Below are positions 20,609 to 25,026 of a DNA stretch of 25,026 nucleotides, piece after piece. The notes beneath the pieces were generated by a model, which worked only from the letters and a program-made list of their open reading frames with translations, was not told the origin of the DNA and made no database searches. The DNA comes from Gryganskiella cystojenkinii (taxonomy: Eukaryota > Mortierellomycota > Mortierellomycetes > Mortierellales > Mortierellaceae). The stretch's first letter is position 1. Every line of letters starts with the position of its first letter. Made by a program: the position numbers and the translations under genes. The DNA is taken from assembly GCA_015852425.1 (NCBI GenBank), contig JAAAIG010000586.1, forward strand, positions 1 to 25,026, given 5' to 3'.

Positions 20609-21138
20609 TTAAAGACAACGTTGATTAAGCTCGTCCTCGTGAATACGACAAAATTCTAACGCTGTCTTCTCGCGAAGGCTTTGCTGTGTTACATCCAAGC
20701 CCTCGACCTTTCGATTATTCGTCAAACGCTTTGCAGTCGAGGCCGAGTCTTCATACAAATACGCCAGATTGATGACCAGATGTCGTATTGATCCTGTGGC
20801 GTTCAAACGTCTGTCGAAGAGGTCCCACGGTAGATCCAGTGACAGGTACCCGAGGTGACAACCACAGCGGACAATTGATTCGGCCGATGGATTTTTGTCC
20901 TTTGAGTATCGACCGTGTTTTCTTGACTGTACCTCGGCAAAGAAGAGAAGCCATATCGATGACGTTGTATAAAGTGAGGTACCTGAGTTGTATGCCGAGA
21001 CTTTAAGGCAGCCTTGAGACGATATGGTCGCTTGTCAGACGTTGAAGACATGCCTTTCTTGTTGACGGCCAAAGAGAATAAACTTGAGCTATCATTTTGA
21101 ATGACCTCGGCCTCGAGAATATCAATGTTTATGGTCAA
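20609..21138 (-). pseudogene. Degraded coding stretch, family not recognised
   Basis: On the minus strand a protein-like frame runs from 21138 (LEAEVIQNDSSSLFSL, then SDKRPYRLKAALK). Near 21004 it appears to shift by one base into a second long open frame that reads VSAYNSGTSLYTTSSIW, CHLGYLSLDLPWDLFDRRL and SIRHLVINLAYLYED. That frame ends with a stop at 20609-20611. Together this would be about 175 residues with a leucine-rich middle. It could be a fragment of an F-box/LRR gene like those at the left of the window, but I cannot show that. Confidence 0.35.
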
Positions 21139-22159
21139 GAAGTATTTTGTTCACCCTCCGATCTGCCTGTGGCACTCGAACTAGAGAGGCTCCGGAGATT
21201 ACTCAGTCATGCTTTTGATCCTTGAGTTGCTCGATCTGCCTTGAAGTTGTCTTCGTCTCACAGTCATACCTGTGTTTACCAAACCGGATTTGACTCGTCG
21301 CTGGGCTTGGGTTGAACTCTGTCCTCATGAACTCGTGAAAGTCAAGATCAGTCCTCTATCTCTTCTTTGACTCATTTCTTCTTTGCATCGACCATCGGCT
21401 GCTCCTTGCGCCGTCGTCTCGGACTCGTTTCCATCTTTGTCCCTGTGCCGACCAACCACAAAGTCTAGGTCAACTCTCTTCGGAACACTCCCCGTCAAGA
21501 CCGCTTTGTTCATGGCCTTTCATACGTAGGATAAGTATGAGCGCTGCTTCCGGTATGGTTGTCTGTCTCAGCATGGTCTGCCCATGATCCTGTTGTGACG
21601 ACGCGCATTCATAATTTACGTGTCGGATGCGGAGAGCCAAACTCACTTCGAGGACTATAACCCATTCTTTTACAAAAACGAGCATCAATCCGTAATCCAA
21701 CAAATGGTGCTCCAGATGGCAAAGAGGGTGGGCGAGTTGGATGCACAGGTTTCCAATTACATAGTAGCGTAGTTAATTTGGAAGGGATGATGTTCGTGCT
21801 TGATGAAAAGGATCGCAATGACAAGAAGCTCGTGCAGCATTGAGTACGAGAGTGGTCCCAGGAACAGGGGTAACGAAGAGACGAGTGAAAAGGGACTTGA
21901 TGAAAATGGTTGTGTAGAGCGAGTGCAGAGAACCTTTGGAACGCGAAGACGGTTGCGGACTGAAATGAAATTTGGATCCCTTATCAAATGGATTGATGGA
22001 TGTTGAAGTCTTGAAAAAATGAAAGGGCACTCCACCCTCATGTCTTTTTCAAAGAGGGGGGATTTTTTATTGTTCAGGAAGAACGAAAACATTAAGGTGT
22101 GTTTCGCTGAGTTAACGCTCCACCTTGGGTGACTAGTTTGCACGGGGAAGGGAAAAGGG
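21139..22159. other. No supported gene
   Basis: Several short frames are present on the minus strand (for example 21470-21703 and 21757-22143). None shows a domain, a consistent splice pattern or continuity with its neighbours. The stretch may include older remnants. Confidence 0.4.
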
Positions 22160-22840
22160 CTACGTAATGCATTTTTTTAAACAAAGTTGATGGTGCTTGA
22201 AATTGATGGGACCATCGATGATTCCAGATATCCAGAGTGATTGCAGAGAATATCTGCGGAAGCGAGGGTATGTTTTTGGGTTTCACGGCGGTCTGAGGGG
22301 AGTCGTTGACTAGACAGTCAGGATAGATTTGTCGGATCAAATGGATTTGATCGTGTACTGTACCCAAGTAGCGTTTCTTGCTATTACCGTTGTGGCGAGA
22401 CAGGTAACCAACAGATGCTCCTGGTCCTCGATTCCGTCACGTTCAGGGTACAGAGCGAGGCAAAACTCTTGGCATTATCCGATGGAGGCTTGCTTGGCGT
22501 CTTGAAGTCTAAAAAACGCCAGAGTATGTTGCGAAATCGCTGAGGGACTAGAACCTTACAGCGCTCGGTCCTGAGGCGTGTAGTTCCTTGTTGCATGGTA
22601 TCTGACGTATGTGTAGAGTTGTTGGCCCTGCAGCGTCATTTTCATGTCGCTGAGCCTGTTTGATCCAATTGTTATGTTGGTTAAGATCTCCTTGAGTTGG
22701 TTCTTGTCCACAGGGAGCGGGAGGAAAAGGGGTTGGTAGCACAGGTGTTGGAATTTGGGTGAAAAGATGGTGCACGGCCTTAGGGGCTGGAGAGCAAGCC
22801 AGTGCCGACGGTCGTGAGGTTCCAGGACCGCCGATAAGTC
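22160..22840 (-). mobile_element. Decayed non-LTR retrotransposon C-terminal region (zf-RVT-like)
   Basis: From 22840, right after an acceptor-like TTTCCAG, a frame reads protein-like for about 90 residues (for example QGQQLYTYVRYHATRNYTPQ) to a stop near 22556. The next frame gives LVPQRFRNILWRFLDFKTP. A third, near 22345-22475, gives CQEFC followed by ERDGIEDQEHLLVTC. A Trp-Arg-Phe/Pro block followed by Cys-x3-Cys and then Glu-Asp-x2-His-x4-Cys is the pattern of the zinc-binding reverse-transcriptase tail (zf-RVT) of LINE-type elements. A last piece reads ITLDIWNHRW near 22225. The frames alternate, so the copy is dead. The reverse transcriptase and endonuclease domains were not seen. Confidence 0.45.
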
Positions 22841-23754
22841 CTGGAAAGTTGAAGAAATAAAAGAGCAGTAACGAGAAAAGTGTATTCCTTGATCTTTTGA
22901 TCCTCACCCTCATTTCCATCCCTCGTTCCCTCCTTTCTTTTTTCCGTGCTTCCAGGAGAAAAGATCTTTCGATGCCCTGCGTTTTATCCCTCTTCACACC
23001 TCTCCTTTCCGTGCCTTTTTTTTTCTATATCGCCTTAATCATTTTGGCTCCTCATCGTCTTTTACATCCCCTTGATCTTTTCAAATTTGCGAGTACAGGC
23101 ATTGATATAATCATCAAAAAGTAGTGTGTTGCCTCGCACACCGTAGCAGAAGGATATATACAGCTATTCCGTCATCTGTCCCTGCCGGTTTACTAACAGT
23201 ACCTTACCTCGTCCCGGGATATATAAAGAGCTGATGTCCCCGCTTCCTGTCGCTACCTTCTTCCTCAACATCTCATGCCACGGACCGAGTAGCCCACTGC
23301 TATCCCACTTCTGTAAGTACCTGGTTGCCTTATATCCATACCTATCCTTGGCAATCTCACAGCTAGTACTGCATTCTCAAGCCCCGACATCTGTTTCCTT
23401 TCCTTCTGAGTCAAGTTGTTCTTCCATCAAAAAAAAGGGGGGTTTGGTCTTTTCTCGGGGCATTTCTATAGCTATCCACTGGAACGCAGCTCTCGCTGTC
23501 CATTTCTTGTCTTGCGTTCTATCTTGCCTCTATCCTCACTGCTGCCTCATATCCGTGTATTCTCTAGAATACATTAGACCCACCCCTGCTCTTTCTTCGA
23601 AACAAACTGTACTCCCCTACATAAATAACTTCCTTGTTGCGCTCTTTCTTCAGTAAGTTTCACTAGCAACTATGTTAGACAACGCAACTGTCGCTGTTTA
23701 TATCCATGATCACACCATTAACCCAGGACATCAGCTCTTCAACCTGTCCATATC
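22841..23754. other. Intergenic, upstream region of the Pro/Ala-tailed secreted protein
   Basis: No supported gene was seen. A TATATAAA lies at 23220-23227. A strong donor GTAAGTA at 23313 pairs with an acceptor CACAG ending at 23362 (50 bases), so an untranslated leader with an intron is possible for the gene at 23755. The open frame 23234-23656 overlapping this has no domain and is probably not coding. Confidence 0.35.
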
Positions 23755-24060
23755 ATGAAGATCAAGATTATCATCATTGCTGCCATGTTAATTGCAGTGT
23801 GCCTCGCCGCTTTACAATGTCAGCCCGTCGCCGACATTGATACGTGTCTGGTGACTGTCCCGGGTACAGTTGGTACGGCATCTGATGGTGAGACTACTAC
23901 GGCAGATTGTTCCACAATTAACACCTGCACTGAACCTGGTGAGGCTGTTCCCACGCCTGCGCCCGTGCCCGAGCTCGTGGGCGCTGCGCCTAAGCGTGCA
24001 CTCGCACCCACGCCTGCACTCACGCCTGCGCCTAAGTCTGCGCCCACGCCTGCGCCTTGA
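23755..24060 (+). CDS. Small secreted protein with Pro/Ala/Thr-rich repeat tail
   Basis: Single exon, 101 residues. The N-terminus is a signal peptide (a Lys-Ile start, hydrophobic IIIIAAMLIAVCLAAL). A short middle part carries four cysteines and many Thr. The last 40 residues are Pro/Ala-rich with repeated TPAP, PAPK-like and TPAL units, like linkers or cell-wall anchoring tails that are often O-glycosylated. I do not recognise the family. The gene converges with the Fanzor remnant on the opposite strand. Confidence 0.55.
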   Translation: MKIKIIIIAAMLIAVCLAALQCQPVADIDTCLVTVPGTVGTASDGETTTADCSTINTCTEPGEAVPTPAPVPELVGAAPKRALAPTPALTPAPKSAPTPAP

Positions 24061-24203
24061 AGAACCTTTGCTATTTTAAAATTGATGGACCAAAACCTCA
24101 ATCTCACTGAGGAAACTCTTGCACATCGCTTGACAGTCGAAATTTGTTATCCCTCCCTCCGTTTTTTAATTTTTTTTTGAAACATACGTTTTCACCCAAG
24201 AAC

Positions 24204-24209
24204 AATAAA
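24204..24209 (+). terminator. Candidate polyadenylation signal (AATAAA)
   Basis: AATAAA lies about 145 bases downstream of the Pro/Ala-tailed gene. The Fanzor remnant has its own AATAAA on the minus strand at 24216-24221, so the two 3' ends would meet or overlap. Confidence 0.35.
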
Positions 24210-24282
24210 TATATTTTTATTATCTTTCATTGTTCCTTCCCTTTCCATCCCTACTGTTAGCGCTGTTTTGGTATGTCCAGCC

Positions 24283-25026
24283 TTATGGAGCTCTGCGGAG
24301 TGCGGTCGGTCTTTTCTGAAAGTGAACCCAAGCCAATGCAACGAGAGCCATATTATGTGCGCCAGCATGATCACGGTTGATGGGTACTTGGCATTTACTC
24401 CCGCTGAACCAACCTGTTCTGAAGTCCATTTTGGACACAGACTGGGCACATGCTCGAGGTCTTGAACTCGTCCACCAATACTGCCGTATGACCTAACGAA
24501 GCTGCCTATTTTTTAAAAAATAAAAATGGAAGGTATTAATACAGTTTCAGTCAATTTAAATGGAGGCACCAGAACGTCAATGACAAGGAAAACGATCTTA
24601 CCGTCATCGCCAACTTTTTTCTATATGATTCATGGGGGGATGAGAGGTTCGTGTGTGTCCCAAATGCACCATCACCAATGGCAAAGAGTGTTGACTCTGG
24701 ACAGCTGTTGAAGAATGCAGACATTGAACGGTCCCTTTCAGATCGAAGAGCCTTCTTTTGTTCCCACATCAGTTTCCCGAGCTTTTTGGATCCGTGAAAT
24801 GCGTTGAGGATTGGGAACAGATAGAGACGTTGCCAGAGCATCCGTAGAAATTCTTGGTTGGATTCGTATGATTTTGGCAATATAGCAGCCTCGATTTCCT
24901 TGATACTCATCAGCTCTCTCCCGCCTTCATTCTTACGTTTCTTTCCAGGACCAAGCAAATGTTCCTTCCAGTGAAAGTCTTGTCGGGTCCATGACTCAAA
25001 GTTGACCTTGTTATCCTGGATGAGTG
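24283..25026 (-). pseudogene. Fanzor-type nuclease (eukaryotic TnpB-like), C-terminal part, frameshifted and cut by window edge
   Basis: Minus strand, 5' end beyond the window. Exon 24602-25026 is open throughout and reads FAIGDGAFGTH (24659-24676 for the GDGAFG core) and SSPHESYRKKLAMT. An intron with donor GTAAGA and acceptor AAATAG (24506-24601) follows. The next exon continues in phase with SLGHTAVLVDEFKTSSMCPVC. This DE-x-x-TS-x2-CPxC block is the hallmark before the zinc finger of TnpB/Fanzor proteins. The frame then shifts by one base, and the RuvC-III block NRDHAGAHNMALVALAW with a final QKRPTALR follows to TAA at 24283-24285. Intact Fanzors are RNA-guided DNA nucleases spread by transposons. 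This copy looks inactive because RuvC-III is out of frame and only one further zinc-finger Cys is visible. A sequencing error at the shift would restore it. Confidence 0.75.

Noticed and set aside
21757..22143. 128-codon open frame on the minus strand with hydrophobic parts
   Set aside because: It has no recognisable domain and no start context; overlapping frames are equally open.
23234..23656. 140-codon open frame on the plus strand after a TATA box
   Set aside because: It contains a strong intron-like segment (23313-23362) and has no domain. It more likely belongs to an untranslated leader or is non-coding.

Overview
This is a stretch of a filamentous fungal genome. The cues are short spliceosomal introns with GTAAG-type donors, mitochondrial fatty-acid and IKS1-type kinase genes, small secreted Cys-rich proteins, and F-box/leucine-rich genes in tandem. 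The F-box style and the mix of genes point to an early-diverging fungus of the Mortierella type (Mortierellomycotina). That assignment is an inference; nothing here is diagnostic on its own. There is one short run of Ns (12219-12228). No tRNA, rRNA or CRISPR array was seen.

Positions 1-8180 hold a tandem segmental duplication. Each unit is a pair of minus-strand F-box/LRR-type genes. Unit 1 holds the first 29 bases of one gene (running off the left edge) plus broken paralogue A (324-2135). Unit 2 holds an intact 589-residue F-box gene (3752-5521) plus broken paralogue B (5890-7664). A and B carry different lesions: A has three in-frame stops; B has a one-base frameshift inside the F-box and one amber stop. 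Flanking DNA is duplicated too.

Positions 8180-10985 are mostly gene-poor, with a GA microsatellite. The exception is a small secreted protein with eight cysteines (9767-10018, minus).

Positions 10986-17771 are the conserved core: an eight-exon IKS1-like protein kinase (minus, about 1,399 residues) and, divergently, a three-exon mitochondrial 2-enoyl thioester reductase (ETR1/MECR). They share a short intergenic region with a CACGTG box. Next is a secreted polyporopepsin-like aspartic protease (18652-19692, plus). Its second catalytic triad reads DYG instead of DTG/DSG, and it has no visible propeptide.

Positions 19900-25026 are a gene graveyard. It holds a dead C-terminal piece of dihydroxyacetone kinase, an unassigned degraded coding stretch, and a decayed non-LTR retrotransposon tail with a zf-RVT-like pattern. 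It also holds a small secreted Pro/Ala/Thr-tailed protein and, at the right edge, the C-terminal part of a Fanzor-type nuclease (the eukaryotic TnpB-like, RNA-guided family). The Fanzor piece has one intron and a frameshift between its zinc-finger cysteines and its last RuvC motif. It is the most notable element in the window.
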